Origin: CAVPJC01 sp963705155
GTDB lineage: Bacteria > Chloroflexota > Anaerolineae > Anaerolineales > UBA4823
DNA length: 64,000 nt
Assembly (NCBI GenBank): GCA_963705155.1
Contig: CAVPJC010000013.1
Span: 186,001-250,000 of the forward strand
Direction of reading: 5' to 3'
Made by a program: the position numbers and the translations under genes
Notes under the pieces: model-generated
Database searches by the model: none
Told to the model about the DNA's origin: nothing
Seen by the model: the letters and a program-made list of their open reading frames with translations, nothing else
Shown here: positions 10,010-18,986 of the stretch, in pieces
How the letters are laid out: the number at the start of each line of letters is the position of its first letter
Numbering within the stretch: the stretch's first letter is position 1

Positions 10010-10179
10010 TAGCTCCAGAAGTCCTTCGTCATCTCATCCGGCCGGTGGTTTTCATCCTCAACCGGCTCTTGCTCGGGGTAAAAAGCCGAGACATCCCAGC
10101 CTGCCGGGATGGTATTGGGCACCGGGAACTTGTTCCACTCGTGCATGCTTTCCTGGTTTGCTTGTGTTTTGGGGTCCAT
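10009..10179 (-). CDS. orf56: small conserved-looking protein inside the leu operon
   Basis: A 56-codon gene between leuA and leuC. It begins MDPKTQANQESMHEWNKF, continues with a PNTIPAGWDVSAF segment, and ends in an acidic tail closing with DEMTKDFWS. The ribosome site AGGAG seven bases before the ATG is among the best in the operon. The stop TAA overlaps the leuC ATG by one base (TAATG). No membrane segment, Cys cluster or known domain is visible; it is hydrophilic and rich in Trp, Pro, Asp and Glu. I do not recognise it. Its placement suggests a role tied to LeuC/LeuD, for example stability or cluster assembly, or simply coupling of leuC translation (inference). Confidence 0.8.
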   Translation of the reverse strand: MDPKTQANQESMHEWNKFPVPNTIPAGWDVSAFYPEQEPVEDENHRPDEMTKDFWS

Positions 10180-10220
10180 GGTGATGCTCCTTTATAAATG
10201 CAAAAATCAATTCAGATGGT

Positions 10221-11840
10221 TTAATTGGCTGGCGCTGAGTTCCCGGCAGTTGCTAACTCATACTGCCCGGTGGCGACCAGCATTTTATTGATCGCTGAAA
10301 GATAGGCCTTGGCGCTGGCAACGATGATATCGGTGTCGGCGCCGTAACCGCCAAAGGTGCGCGGTTGTTCCTGTTCTGACTGGGCGTCCAGCACATGCTT
10401 GCCGTTGTTGCTCTGGATACGCACGGTCACCTCGCCCATGGCGTCGATCCCTTCGGTGACGGCGTGGATAACAAATTCCAGCAGAGTATTGGGCGCCTGG
10501 ACGATCGTATCGATGGCTTTGTAGACCGCATCCACCGGACCGGTACCGATGGCAGGCTGTACGTGAACATTTCCCTCTGGCCCCCGCAAGCGCACGGTGG
10601 CGGTGGGCATACCCATCGTGCCGCAGGCCACCTGTAAACCGTCCAGGCTGAAATACTCGCGCGGCTGGTAAAGCTCATCCGATACCAGCGCTTCCAGATC
10701 GGTATCGGTGATGTATTTTTTCTTATCCGCCAGCGATTTGAAGCGCTCGAAGAGTTTTGCCAGATCGTTTTCGGAAAGGGCATAACCCAAATCGGCCATA
10801 CGTTGCTTGAGAGCGTGCCTGCCGGAATGTTTTCCCATAACCAACATGGATTGTTTAACGCCCACCACCTCCGGCAGCATGATTTCATAGGTCTGCTGGT
10901 GTTTCAGCATGCCATCCTGGTGGATGCCTGCCTCGTGGGCAAAAGCATTGGCGCCCACAATGGCCTTGTTGGGCTGCACCGACATGCCGGTGTAATTGCT
11001 CACCAGTTTGCTCACCCGCGCAATCTGGGTGGTATCGATGCCGGTGGCGCAGTGGTACATTGGGCCACGTGTGCGCAGCGCCATGACCACCTCTTCCAGG
11101 GCGGTATTGCCGGCCCGCTCGCCGATGCCGTTGATGGTCACCTCGGCCTGGCGCGCCCCAGCCTGGATACCTGCCAGGGTATTGGCGGTTGCCAACCCCA
11201 GGTCATTGTGGCAGTGCACCGATACGGTGCATTGCTCAATTCCAGGTGTATTCTGGATGATCCCGGCGATCAATGCGCCAAATTCTGCTGGAACCGTGTA
11301 GCCCACCGTATCGGGGATGTTGAGCGTGGTGGCGCCGGCTTTGATGGCCTCGCCGAGCACAAGATACAGGAATTCTGGATCACTGCGCCCGGCATCTTCG
11401 GGGCTGAACTCCACATCGTCGCACAGGCTGCGGGCGTAGCTCACCATCTCACGCACCCTGTCCACCACCTCTTCGCGATCCATCTTGAGCTTGTATTTCA
11501 TGTGGATTTCAGACGTGGCTAAAAAAGTGTGGATGCGCGGCCGCGCGGCGTGGCGCACGCCTTCCCAGGCTTTGTCAATATCGCCTTTGGATGTGCGCGC
11601 CAGCCCGCAGATAACCGGCGTGCGCGATTTGTCAGCAGGATTGCCAACCTCGATGGCGATGCGCCGGACGGCTTCCAGGTCATCTGGCGACGCCGCCGGG
11701 AAGCCGGCCTCAATTACGTCCACACCCAGGCGGGCAAGGGCGCGGGCAACTTCCAGCTTCTCGGCGGAAGTCATGCTTGCCCCCGGTGATTGCTCGCCAT
11801 CCCGCAGAGTGGTATCGAAGATGCGGACGTAGTTCTCCAT
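10221..11840 (-). CDS. leuA: 2-isopropylmalate synthase
   Basis: 539 residues. The N-terminal catalytic TIM barrel begins RIFDTTLRDGEQSPGASM and has the HxH metal site in VHCHNDLGLATANT; the C-terminal domain is the leucine-binding regulatory region. It commits 2-ketoisovalerate and acetyl-CoA to leucine. Feedback by leucine is expected from the intact regulatory domain. The GGAGG ribosome site overlaps the end of ilvC, whose stop is only three bases before the ATG. Confidence 0.96.
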   Translation of the reverse strand: MENYVRIFDTTLRDGEQSPGASMTSAEKLEVARALARLGVDVIEAGFPAASPDDLEAVRRIAIEVGNPADKSRTPVICGLARTSKGDIDKAWEGVRHAARPRIHTFLATSEIHMKYKLKMDREEVVDRVREMVSYARSLCDDVEFSPEDAGRSDPEFLYLVLGEAIKAGATTLNIPDTVGYTVPAEFGALIAGIIQNTPGIEQCTVSVHCHNDLGLATANTLAGIQAGARQAEVTINGIGERAGNTALEEVVMALRTRGPMYHCATGIDTTQIARVSKLVSNYTGMSVQPNKAIVGANAFAHEAGIHQDGMLKHQQTYEIMLPEVVGVKQSMLVMGKHSGRHALKQRMADLGYALSENDLAKLFERFKSLADKKKYITDTDLEALVSDELYQPREYFSLDGLQVACGTMGMPTATVRLRGPEGNVHVQPAIGTGPVDAVYKAIDTIVQAPNTLLEFVIHAVTEGIDAMGEVTVRIQSNNGKHVLDAQSEQEQPRTFGGYGADTDIIVASAKAYLSAINKMLVATGQYELATAGNSAPAN

Positions 11841-11843
11841 GAG

Positions 11844-12895
11844 TTATTTCCTCCAGTTTTCCGGACGCAGTGAACGCACAACCTTGCCGGTCTGCCACAT
11901 TTCTAATTCACGCACCTGGCGCAGCTCTTCTTCCAGTTTTTCCTTGTAATCAACGGCGCTGTTGGCTTCGAGAACAATGCGGGTCTCCTCCCCATCGAGC
12001 ACGCTCTGATACAACTCATCATAGACAGGCGCCACTGCATCGCGAAAACGGCCTTTCCAATCCAGAGCGCCGCGCTGGGCAGTGGTACTGCAGTTGGCGT
12101 ACATCCAATCCATGCCTTCCTGCGCCACCAGGCGGATCAGGCTCTGGGTCAGCTCCTCCACCGTCTCGTTGAAGGCTTCGCTGGGGGAGTGACCATGTTT
12201 GCGCAGCACGTTGTACTGCGCCTCCATCACGCCTGCCAACGCCCCCATCAAGATACCGCGCTCGCCGGTCAGATCGCTGTAAACTTCATTTTCAAAGGTT
12301 GTCGGGAACAAGTAGCCCGACCCCAGGGCAATTCCAAGGGCCAGGGTGCGCTCGCGGGCCTGCCCCGTGAAATCCTGGTGAATGGCAAAGCTGCTATTGA
12401 TGCCGCTTCCGTTCAAATAGTTAGCGCGCACGCTGGTGCCCGAGCCTTTTGGCGCCACCAGGATGACGTCAACATCGGCGGGCGGCACCACCCCGGTCTG
12501 CTCGCGGTAAACGATCGCAAAACCATGCGAAAAAAAGAGCGCCTTGCCGCGGGTCATGTGGGGTTAATCCCAGGCCAGGTGGCGCGCTGCCCGGCATCCG
12601 ACACCAGAAACTGCACCACCGTGCCGCGCTCGGCAGCTTCTTCCAGCGAGAAGAGCGTCTTTCCGGGCACCCAGCCGTCGCGCAGGGCCTTATCCCAGCT
12701 TCTGCTGCCGCTTTTCTGCCCTACGATCACGTTGATGCCGTTATCGCGCATATTCAGCGATTGCGCCGGACCCTGCACCCCGTATCCGAGCACCGCCACC
12801 ACCTCATCCTTCAGCACCTGCCGCGCTTTTTCCAGCGGGAACTCATCCCGGGTGATCACTTCTTCTTCAACATTGCCAAACAAAAACTTTGCCAT
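11844..12895 (-). CDS. ilvC: ketol-acid reductoisomerase (one frame break)
   Basis: Two frames join into a KARI of about 350 residues. It starts MAKFLFGNVEEEV with GGAG six bases upstream, followed by the nucleotide loop VLGYGVQGPAQ. The second frame carries VAPKGSGTSV, the ENEVYSDLTGERG metal-binding helix and HSPSEAFNETVEELTQS. The pattern resembles the KARI subgroup I know from Bacteroidota rather than the shorter Actinobacteria/Firmicutes form (from memory). The break lies at 12560-12563: C4 where C5 would read on as a PHMTRGKALFF-type sequence. It makes the dihydroxy acids for Val and Ile from acetolactate and acetohydroxybutyrate. Confidence 0.93.
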
Positions 12896-12918
12896 GAGAT
12901 TCTCCAAAAAGGTGAGGT

Positions 12919-13440
12919 TTATGCGCTTGCTGTAACGTACTGGCCGTTGCCGTTGGAAAAACCAGCTGCTCCACGTGACATCGCCACGGCGCCGGTGCGC
13001 ACCATCTCAATGATGCCCAAGGGCTGCAACACGTCCACAAAGCTGTTGATTTTTTCTTCATCGCCGGTAATTTCAACGATCAGCGAGTTGTTGGTCACAT
13101 CCACGATGCGGGCGCGGTACACCTCAACCATTTGCATGATATCGGTGCGGTTTTCCATTCCGGCCTTGACCTTGATCATCGCCAGGTCGCGGCGCACCAT
13201 CGGCTTGGCGGTCAGGTCTTCCACCTGGATGACGTTCACCAACTTGTACAGGTAAGAAGTCATGCGCTGGGTGTTGGGTTCATCACTGTCCACCACGATG
13301 GTCATGCGCGAGATGCCCGGCTCCGAGGTATGGCCCACGGTTAAGGATTCGATATTGAATGCCCGTCTGCGAAAAAGGGATGCCACCCGGTTCAAAACAC
13401 CGGGTTTATCTTCTACAAGGACGACGATTGTATGCAACAT
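12919..13440 (-). CDS. ilvN: acetolactate synthase small (regulatory) subunit
   Basis: 173 residues with an N-terminal ACT domain, HTIVVLVEDKPGVLNRVA, and the SLTVGHTSEPGISRMT segment conserved in IlvN/IlvH. A C-terminal domain activates the large subunit. The start at 13440 has GGAGG five bases upstream; the open frame begins eight codons earlier without such a site. It binds valine-type effectors and stimulates IlvB. Encoded 13 bp after ilvB. Confidence 0.95.
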   Translation of the reverse strand: MLHTIVVLVEDKPGVLNRVASLFRRRAFNIESLTVGHTSEPGISRMTIVVDSDEPNTQRMTSYLYKLVNVIQVEDLTAKPMVRRDLAMIKVKAGMENRTDIMQMVEVYRARIVDVTNNSLIVEITGDEEKINSFVDVLQPLGIIEMVRTGAVAMSRGAAGFSNGNGQYVTASA

Positions 13441-13453
13441 AATTCCTCCAGAA

Positions 13454-15172
13454 CTAATACTCATCCAGGCCGGTTTCAGCCAGCGGGCTTGGTTTGGGAC
13501 GGCGGATCATGGCGTGCAGATCGGCGCCTGCGGGAACCATCGGGTACACGCTGTCTTCCTGTTCCACACGGAAGTCGATCACCACGGTGCCTTCCGTCTG
13601 CTGGGCGGTCCGGACGGCGTTTTCCACCTCCGAACGCTGTGTCACGCGGATGCCGGTCAGATCGTGGGCTTCAGCAATCTTGACGAAATCAGGGCTGCGC
13701 ATAGGCGTGGCGGCGTAGCGTCTCTCGTAGAAGAACTCCTGCCACTGCCGCACCATGCCCAGGAAGCCATTGTTGATGATGGCAACATTGACCTTGACGC
13801 CTTCCTGGATCGCAGTAGAAAGCTCTGCCTGAGTCATCTGAAAACCGCCGTCGCCGGCGATCGCCCACACTTCGGCTTCAGGGCGGGCGAATTTTGCTCC
13901 GATGGCTGCCGGCAGAGCAAATCCCATCGTTCCCAGGCCGCCCGATGTGATCAGGTTGAAGGGCTGATCGTGTTTGTAGTATTGGGCGGTCCACATCTGG
14001 TGTTGGCCCACATCGGTGACAATCAATGCCTCGCCCCGGGTGAAGCGCCAGAGATCGTTGATCACATGGGCGGCGTACAGGTGCCCGTAGTCTGGCAGAT
14101 TCTGTATGTCGCGCACAGCCGTGTCGCCGCGTTCCTGGTCGATTTGCTCGATCCAATCATTGTGGTCCGCAGTCGACAGGTGGGGCAGGAGCTGCATCAG
14201 CGACTCTTTCAGATCGCCGAGCAAATACAGATCCACCTTGACGTTCTTGTTGATCTCGGAGGGGTCGATTTCGAAATGGATTTTCTTCGCATCTGGGGCG
14301 TAGGTCTTCAAATTGCCGGTCACCCGGTCGTCGAAGCGCATGCCCATCGCCAGGATCAGGTCTGATTTTTGAATGGCATTATTCACCCAGGCCTCGCCAT
14401 GCATCCCCATCATCCCCAGGTTGAGCGGATGGCTGGCGGGGAAACCGCCAATGCCCAAAAGGGTCATGGCAACCGGTGTGCGGGTTTTCTCAGCGAACTC
14501 ACGCAGCTGCTGCATCGCCCCCGACATCATCACCCCGCGCCCCGCCAGGATGATGGGGCGCCTGGCATTCTGGATCATTTCAGCCGCCTGCTGCATGTGA
14601 ACGGGTAACGGACGCTTATCCGGGCGGTATCCAGGCAGTTTGATCGGGCTGTCATCGTACTCCCAATCGATGGAGGCCTGCTGGGCGTCTTTGGTGATGT
14701 CGACCAGAACCGGCCCGGGCCGCCCGGAACGAGCCACGTAGAAGGCCTCGCGGATTGTCCTGCCGATTTCGTGGACGTCTGTCACCAGATAATTGTGTTT
14801 GGTGATCGGCAGCGTGATGCCGGTCACATCCGTCTCCTGGAAGGCATCATACCCAATCAGCTTGCTGGAAACCTGTCCGGTGATGCACACAATTGGAGAT
14901 GAGTCCATCATAGCTGTGGCGATCCCGGTCACCATATTGGTCGCCCCGGGTCCTGAGGTAGCCATCGCCACTCCTACCTTGTTCCCAGCCCGGGCATAGC
15001 CATCAGCCATATGGGTCAGGCCCTGTTCGTGGCGCCCCAGCACGTGATGGATGGGGTAATCGAGCATGGCATCATAAATGGGCAGGTTTGCCCCGCCGGG
15101 ATAGCCGAATACCACTTCGACACCTTCGCGAACCAGGCTTTCCCAGACGATTTGTGCACCCGTACGTTTCAT
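13454..15172 (-). CDS. ilvB: acetolactate synthase large subunit
   Basis: 572 residues of the thiamine-diphosphate enzyme family. The catalytic Glu region and VFGYPGGANLPIYDA lie near the N-terminus, FDDRVTGNL in the FAD-binding middle domain, and GDGGFQMTQAELSTA...INNGFLG is the ThDP/Mg motif. It forms acetolactate (Val, Leu) and acetohydroxybutyrate (Ile). Directly followed by its regulatory subunit gene. Confidence 0.97.
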   Translation of the reverse strand: MKRTGAQIVWESLVREGVEVVFGYPGGANLPIYDAMLDYPIHHVLGRHEQGLTHMADGYARAGNKVGVAMATSGPGATNMVTGIATAMMDSSPIVCITGQVSSKLIGYDAFQETDVTGITLPITKHNYLVTDVHEIGRTIREAFYVARSGRPGPVLVDITKDAQQASIDWEYDDSPIKLPGYRPDKRPLPVHMQQAAEMIQNARRPIILAGRGVMMSGAMQQLREFAEKTRTPVAMTLLGIGGFPASHPLNLGMMGMHGEAWVNNAIQKSDLILAMGMRFDDRVTGNLKTYAPDAKKIHFEIDPSEINKNVKVDLYLLGDLKESLMQLLPHLSTADHNDWIEQIDQERGDTAVRDIQNLPDYGHLYAAHVINDLWRFTRGEALIVTDVGQHQMWTAQYYKHDQPFNLITSGGLGTMGFALPAAIGAKFARPEAEVWAIAGDGGFQMTQAELSTAIQEGVKVNVAIINNGFLGMVRQWQEFFYERRYAATPMRSPDFVKIAEAHDLTGIRVTQRSEVENAVRTAQQTEGTVVIDFRVEQEDSVYPMVPAGADLHAMIRRPKPSPLAETGLDEY

Positions 15173-15202
15173 GCTTTCCTCCAGAGATGGATAACAAAAA
15201 GA

Positions 15203-16870
15203 TTACGATTTGAGAACCGCGCCGGTATCGGCGCTGGTGACAAAATGTGCATAACGACGCAGCCAGCGGCTTTGTGTGCGGGGCTCGAAGGGCGGCAGCG
15301 CTGCCAGCCGCCGCTCGACCTCTGCGGGCGAGAGGCGCACGTCCAGGCGGCGCGCTTCCAGGTCGATTTCGACCATATCCCCGGGCTGCAGGGCGGCAAT
15401 CGGCCCGCCTGCGGCGGCTTCGGGTGAAACGTGCCCGATGCAGGCGCCGCGTGTCCCGCCCGAAAAGCGCCCGTCGGTGATCAGGGCCACTTTCTCGCCC
15501 ATGCCCATGCCCATAATGGCGCTGGTTGGGCTGAGCATTTCCTGCATGCCCGGCCCGCCGCGCGGCCCCTCGTAACGAATAACCACCACATCGCCGGGCT
15601 GGACTTCGCTGCCCAGGATGCCGCGCATGGCGTCTTCCTGGCTTTCGTAGATGCGCGCCGGTCCGGCAAACTGGCGCATGGAGGGCGCCACGCCCCCGGC
15701 CTTGATCACGGCCCCGTTTGGAGCCAGGCTGCCGAAGAGCACCGCCAGACCGCCGCGCGCTGAGTGGGCGTTTTCGCAGCGGTGGATCACTTCTTCATCG
15801 CAAATTTCGGCGCCGGCAATCGATTCGCCCAGGCTGCGCCCGGTGACGGTGATGCGATCCAGGTGCAGCAGACCGGTGCCGCGCTGGACTTCATTCAAAA
15901 TGGCGGGAACACCTCCGGCGCGGTGCACATCTTCGATATGCCAGGGACCCGACGGGCTGACCTTGGAGAGGTGCGGCACGCGCTCGGCGACGAGGTTGAT
16001 GCGATCCAGCGAGTATTCGATTCCGCCTTCGTTGGCGATTGCCAGGGCATGCAGCACGGTGTTGGTCGAGCCGCCCATCGCCATATCCAGGGCAAAGGCA
16101 TCGTCCAGGGCTTCTGCGGTCACAATCATGCGGGGTGTGATCTGTCTTTCAACCAGCTCAAGGATCAAACTGGCTGCCCGCCGGGCTAGCTGCTCCCGCT
16201 CGGGCGTGCGTGCCAGGGCGGTGCCGTTGAAGGGCAGAGCCAGGCCCAGGGCTTCCATCAGGCAGTTCATGCTGTTGGCGGTGAACATGCCCGAGCACGA
16301 GCCGCAGGACGGGCAGGCATAGTCTTCGAGCATTTTCAGGCGTTTAGCGTCAATTTTGCCGGCCTGGTAAGCGCCCACGCCCTCAAAAACCGAGATCAGG
16401 TCCACCACCTGCCCTTCGGGGGTGCGCCCGGCCGGCATGGCGCCACCGGAGATAAAGATCGCCGGAACGTCCACGCGCATGGCGGCCATCAGCATCCCCG
16501 GTACGATCTTGTCGCAGTTGGGGATGCACACCATGCCGTCGAACTGGTGGGCCTCGATCATGCTCTCTACACAATCGGCGATCAGTTCACGCGACGGCAG
16601 TGAGTATTTCATCCCGCTGTGCCCCATGGCGATGCCGTCATCCACCCCGATGGTGTTAAATTCAAAGGGCACGCCGCCTGCCGCGCGCACGGCTTCTTTG
16701 ACAACCTTGCCAAATTCCTGCAGGTGGACGTGCCCCGGGACAACATCTACGTACGAGTTGACGATGGCGATAAAAGGCTTGCTCATATCGGCGTCGGTGA
16801 CGCCGACTGCTTTGAGCAGCGCCCGGTGGGGAGCCCGTTCGATTCCGGTTTTAATTTGATGAGAACGCAC
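15203..16870 (-). CDS. ilvD: dihydroxy-acid dehydratase
   Basis: 555 residues, full length. Iron-sulfur ligands are visible in CIPNCDKIVPGML and CPSCGSCSGMFTANSMN, and the C-terminal part has GRFSGGTRGACIGHVSPEA. It dehydrates dihydroxy acids to the keto acids of Val and Ile. It is the first structural gene of the operon. The GTG start has GGAGG eight bases upstream, and an intrinsic terminator lies 25 bp before it, so its transcription depends on read-through (see the attenuator entries). Confidence 0.97.
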   Translation of the reverse strand: MRSHQIKTGIERAPHRALLKAVGVTDADMSKPFIAIVNSYVDVVPGHVHLQEFGKVVKEAVRAAGGVPFEFNTIGVDDGIAMGHSGMKYSLPSRELIADCVESMIEAHQFDGMVCIPNCDKIVPGMLMAAMRVDVPAIFISGGAMPAGRTPEGQVVDLISVFEGVGAYQAGKIDAKRLKMLEDYACPSCGSCSGMFTANSMNCLMEALGLALPFNGTALARTPEREQLARRAASLILELVERQITPRMIVTAEALDDAFALDMAMGGSTNTVLHALAIANEGGIEYSLDRINLVAERVPHLSKVSPSGPWHIEDVHRAGGVPAILNEVQRGTGLLHLDRITVTGRSLGESIAGAEICDEEVIHRCENAHSARGGLAVLFGSLAPNGAVIKAGGVAPSMRQFAGPARIYESQEDAMRGILGSEVQPGDVVVIRYEGPRGGPGMQEMLSPTSAIMGMGMGEKVALITDGRFSGGTRGACIGHVSPEAAAGGPIAALQPGDMVEIDLEARRLDVRLSPAEVERRLAALPPFEPRTQSRWLRRYAHFVTSADTGAVLKS

Positions 16871-16894
16871 CAGTGGTTCCTCCGTCCAGATAAT

Positions 16895-16927
16895 AAAAAA
16901 GCCACCCGGGGGTTGGGTGGCTTTTTT
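16895..16927 (-). terminator. attenuator terminator before ilvD
   Basis: On the minus strand a GCCACCC / GGGTGGC stem with a seven-base AACCCCC loop is flanked by A6 and T6, giving up to 13 pairs and a U-tract. It lies between the leader-peptide stop and the ilvD ribosome site, so it controls entry into the whole operon. Confidence 0.9.
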
Positions 16928-17005
16928 GATTTTGCGTTTTTATACTTACTTTCCGCTACTTCTTGATCTTCCTGCGAACCAAGACCTTACTCAGCCTCCC
17001 AACCC
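16910..17005 (-). promoter_or_regulatory. antiterminator/terminator switch of the ilv-leu operon
   Basis: Bases 17005-16993 (minus strand, inside the leader ORF) read GGGTTGGGAGGCT. Bases 16922-16910, which hold the 5' arm and loop of the terminator, read AGCCACCCAACCC. These pair at 12 of 13 positions, an alternative to the terminator stem. A smaller stem, AGCCC with GGGTT just upstream, can sequester the antiterminator strand. So three mutually exclusive pairings exist, as in classical attenuators. A ribosome stalled in the Ile/Leu/Val run would leave 17005-16993 free and prevent termination. Pairings are read by eye; the mechanism is inferred. Confidence 0.8.
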
Positions 17006-17084
17006 TAAATGGGCTCTCAATAAGGATGAGAACCCCAAGTACAATTACGATAATAAGAGCGAGGCTGACGGGTAAAGTTTCCAT
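16956..17084 (-). CDS. Ile/Leu/Val-rich leader peptide of the ilv-leu operon
   Basis: A 42-codon ORF with 15 Ile, Leu or Val residues among the 19 residues from position 4 to 22, then a basic tail ending in RRKIKK. The Leu codons in this run are TTA, CTC and CTT, never CTG, the Leu codon that dominates neighbouring genes, as expected for a sensor of scarce charged tRNA. It starts about 13 bases after the predicted transcription start and has only a weak ribosome site. It is followed by the antiterminator/terminator pair and ilvD. The frame is open to 17210, but that extension lies upstream of the promoter. It could alternatively be a tiny membrane protein, since the run is also a credible transmembrane helix. 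I favour a leader peptide. Confidence 0.8.
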   Translation of the reverse strand: METLPVSLALIIVIVLGVLILIESPFRVGRLSKVLVRRKIKK

Positions 17085-17103
17085 GGCTGTCTTAATTTGG
17101 TCG

Positions 17104-17131
17104 ATTATACCTGCTTTCCCTCGATTGTCAA
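17104..17131 (-). promoter_or_regulatory. consensus sigma70-type promoter of the ilv-leu operon
   Basis: On the minus strand a perfect TTGACA (17131-17126) and a perfect TATAAT (17109-17104) are separated by 16 bp. Transcription should begin near 17097, just before the leader peptide ATG at 17084. The remaining stretch from 17132 to 17413 holds no gene or clear site that I can see. Confidence 0.88.
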
Positions 17132-17413
17132 CGATTTGTGCATAGCAATTTCTGACGAAAATAATGACCGGCTGGCTCGTTTTCCGGTGCGGTTTTTTGC
17201 ATGCCTTCATTACTCAGTCTGAGGTCACGGCCGTTATACCGCCGCAATGGGCAATTATCCTCGTGGGGCAGAAACCTTCCGGTCGCCGGCATCCACAAAT
17301 CGGGTAATACGGTAGAATCTTTCATGGCGGGCAGTCTCCAGAGATTATTCGCCCAGGTTTACCGCAGGAACTACTACGGAAGGTTGGTCGTCACTGGTAG
17401 AAAGGCGAGAAAA

Positions 17414-18854
17414 ATGAAGAGAATCCTTCCCTTTATGATCTATTCAGCCCTGGCAGTGGTATCCCTGCTGGCCGCCGGCTGCGCTCCAACGGCTGCCACG
17501 CTGCCTGCCACACCGGTCGCCCACCCAGCCTGTCGAAGCCGCCACCCGCGTGCCCCCGCAAGACCACCCCCACTGCCGCGGAACCAACCCTGCCGGCTGC
17601 GGTGGAATTCGTCCGCCAGCGCCTGGCGGCCTCGCTGGGCATGGATCCGGCGCAGCTCCAGCTGGACTACTTCGAGCCGGTCGATTGGCCCGACGCCTGC
17701 CTGGGCGCTACCGGCCCGGGTGAGATGTGCGCCCAGATCATCACGCCTGGCTACCGAGGCCTCTTCATCGCCCCGGCTGGGCGTTACGAATTCCACAGCG
17801 ACCAGAGCGGCGCGGCAGTGCGTTTTATCCCGGGGGCAGCCGTCTCGGCCCGCCAGGCGTTGGCCACTCAGCTCGGCCTGCCCGAAGAACAGGTGATCCT
17901 GGTCAGTTATGAGCAGGTGGAGTGGTCCAACGGCTGCCTGGATCTGGAGCAGCCCGGCGAAACCTGCACTCAGGCGTTCGTCCCGGGCTACCTGGTGCGC
18001 CTGCAGGCCGGCGATCGCTATTACAATACCACACCGACCTGAGCGGCAGCCTGCTGCGCCTGGCGCCGGATGGGCTCGATCAAGACCCCGGCGCTCAACT
18101 CGATATGGTATTCACCTGGCACCGGGAGGGCGGCATCGCCGGTTTTTGCGATGATGTCACCGTCCACCTCTCGGGCGAGGTGTTGGTCAGCAGCTGCGGC
18201 GGCAGCCAACCGCCAGCACCGAGGCATGCCTGGTTGGGCCAGGATCGCCGCCAGACCCTGGCTACCTGGGCTGCCAGCCTGTCCAGTTTTGTGTCCGAGA
18301 CGACCACCCCCGCGGCTGCCGATGCCATGACCGAGCGAATTGTTTTCACAGGCGCCGGTGTGCGGGTTGCCGGTGAAGATGAAATGCGCGCCATCACCGA
18401 ATTGGCCAACGAACTGGTAACCCTGGCGTCCGCTCCCATCGACCCGGCCCAATTGCAGGCCGCCCGGCAGGTCTTGCAGGAATACTTCGACCGCCTGAAT
18501 GCCGCCGATTATCCCGGCGCCGCCGCCCTCTTCGGCGGGGGCTACGAACCCCTAACCGGCATGAACCCCGAAATCGCACCGGATGCGCACGCCGCCCTCT
18601 TCGAGGCCGCCTGCACCACCAACGGCTACCGCTGCGATTTGAGGATCGCCGCCGTCAGCGAAACCTACCCGATGGATGCGGACGCCTTCCACTTCGTCAT
18701 CCATCTCTCCAACCCGGATGGCAGCCCGTTTATCCTCGGCCCGTGCTGCGGCGCAGACCCGGCCCTGACCCCGCCGGTGAAAGCGTTTGCCTATGAGGTC
18801 TACCGCTTCGGTGAGCAGTACCTGGTCTGGGATTTGCCGGTGTATGTGCCGTGA
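17414..18854 (+). CDS. lipoprotein with repeated approximately 80-residue units (two frame breaks)
   Basis: Three frames join. The signal peptide starts MKRILPFMIYS and ends in LLAAGC, a lipobox. A Thr/Pro/Ala linker follows. Two similar units come next: VRQRLAASLGMD...DWPDACLG...GEMCAQIITPGYRG and ARQALATQLGLP...EWSNGCLD...GETCTQAFVPGYLV, each with two Cys that may form a disulfide. The third frame adds a shorter degenerate unit and a C-terminal region of about 140 residues with four Cys. Breaks lie in the linker (about 17510-17600) and near 18022, where one missing base after TATTAC would restore YYQYHTDLSG. Probably exported and membrane-anchored; the function is unknown. Confidence 0.7.
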
Positions 18855-18986
18855 GGTCTCTCGATCGCATCTTTCTGGGTTTTCCTGATAATCCCGCAGA
18901 TACCAGGTTAGAATCACAGTATGGCTGTGATGACCTTGATTAATCTAATGACCCTTTTGTCAGCCGTTATGCGCAAATGCATACCG

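Noticed and set aside
13262..14365. Long plus-strand open frame of 367 codons opposite ilvN/ilvB
   Set aside because: Antisense shadow of highly conserved genes; composition is His/Arg-rich and no family motif is present.
16871..17131. T-box or riboswitch before ilvD
   Set aside because: No T-box sequence or specifier stem was seen; the leader is only about 200 nt and is fully accounted for by the peptide and alternative stems.
16956..17210. 84-residue version of the leader ORF
   Set aside because: Its first 42 codons lie upstream of or within the consensus promoter, so they would not be transcribed from it.
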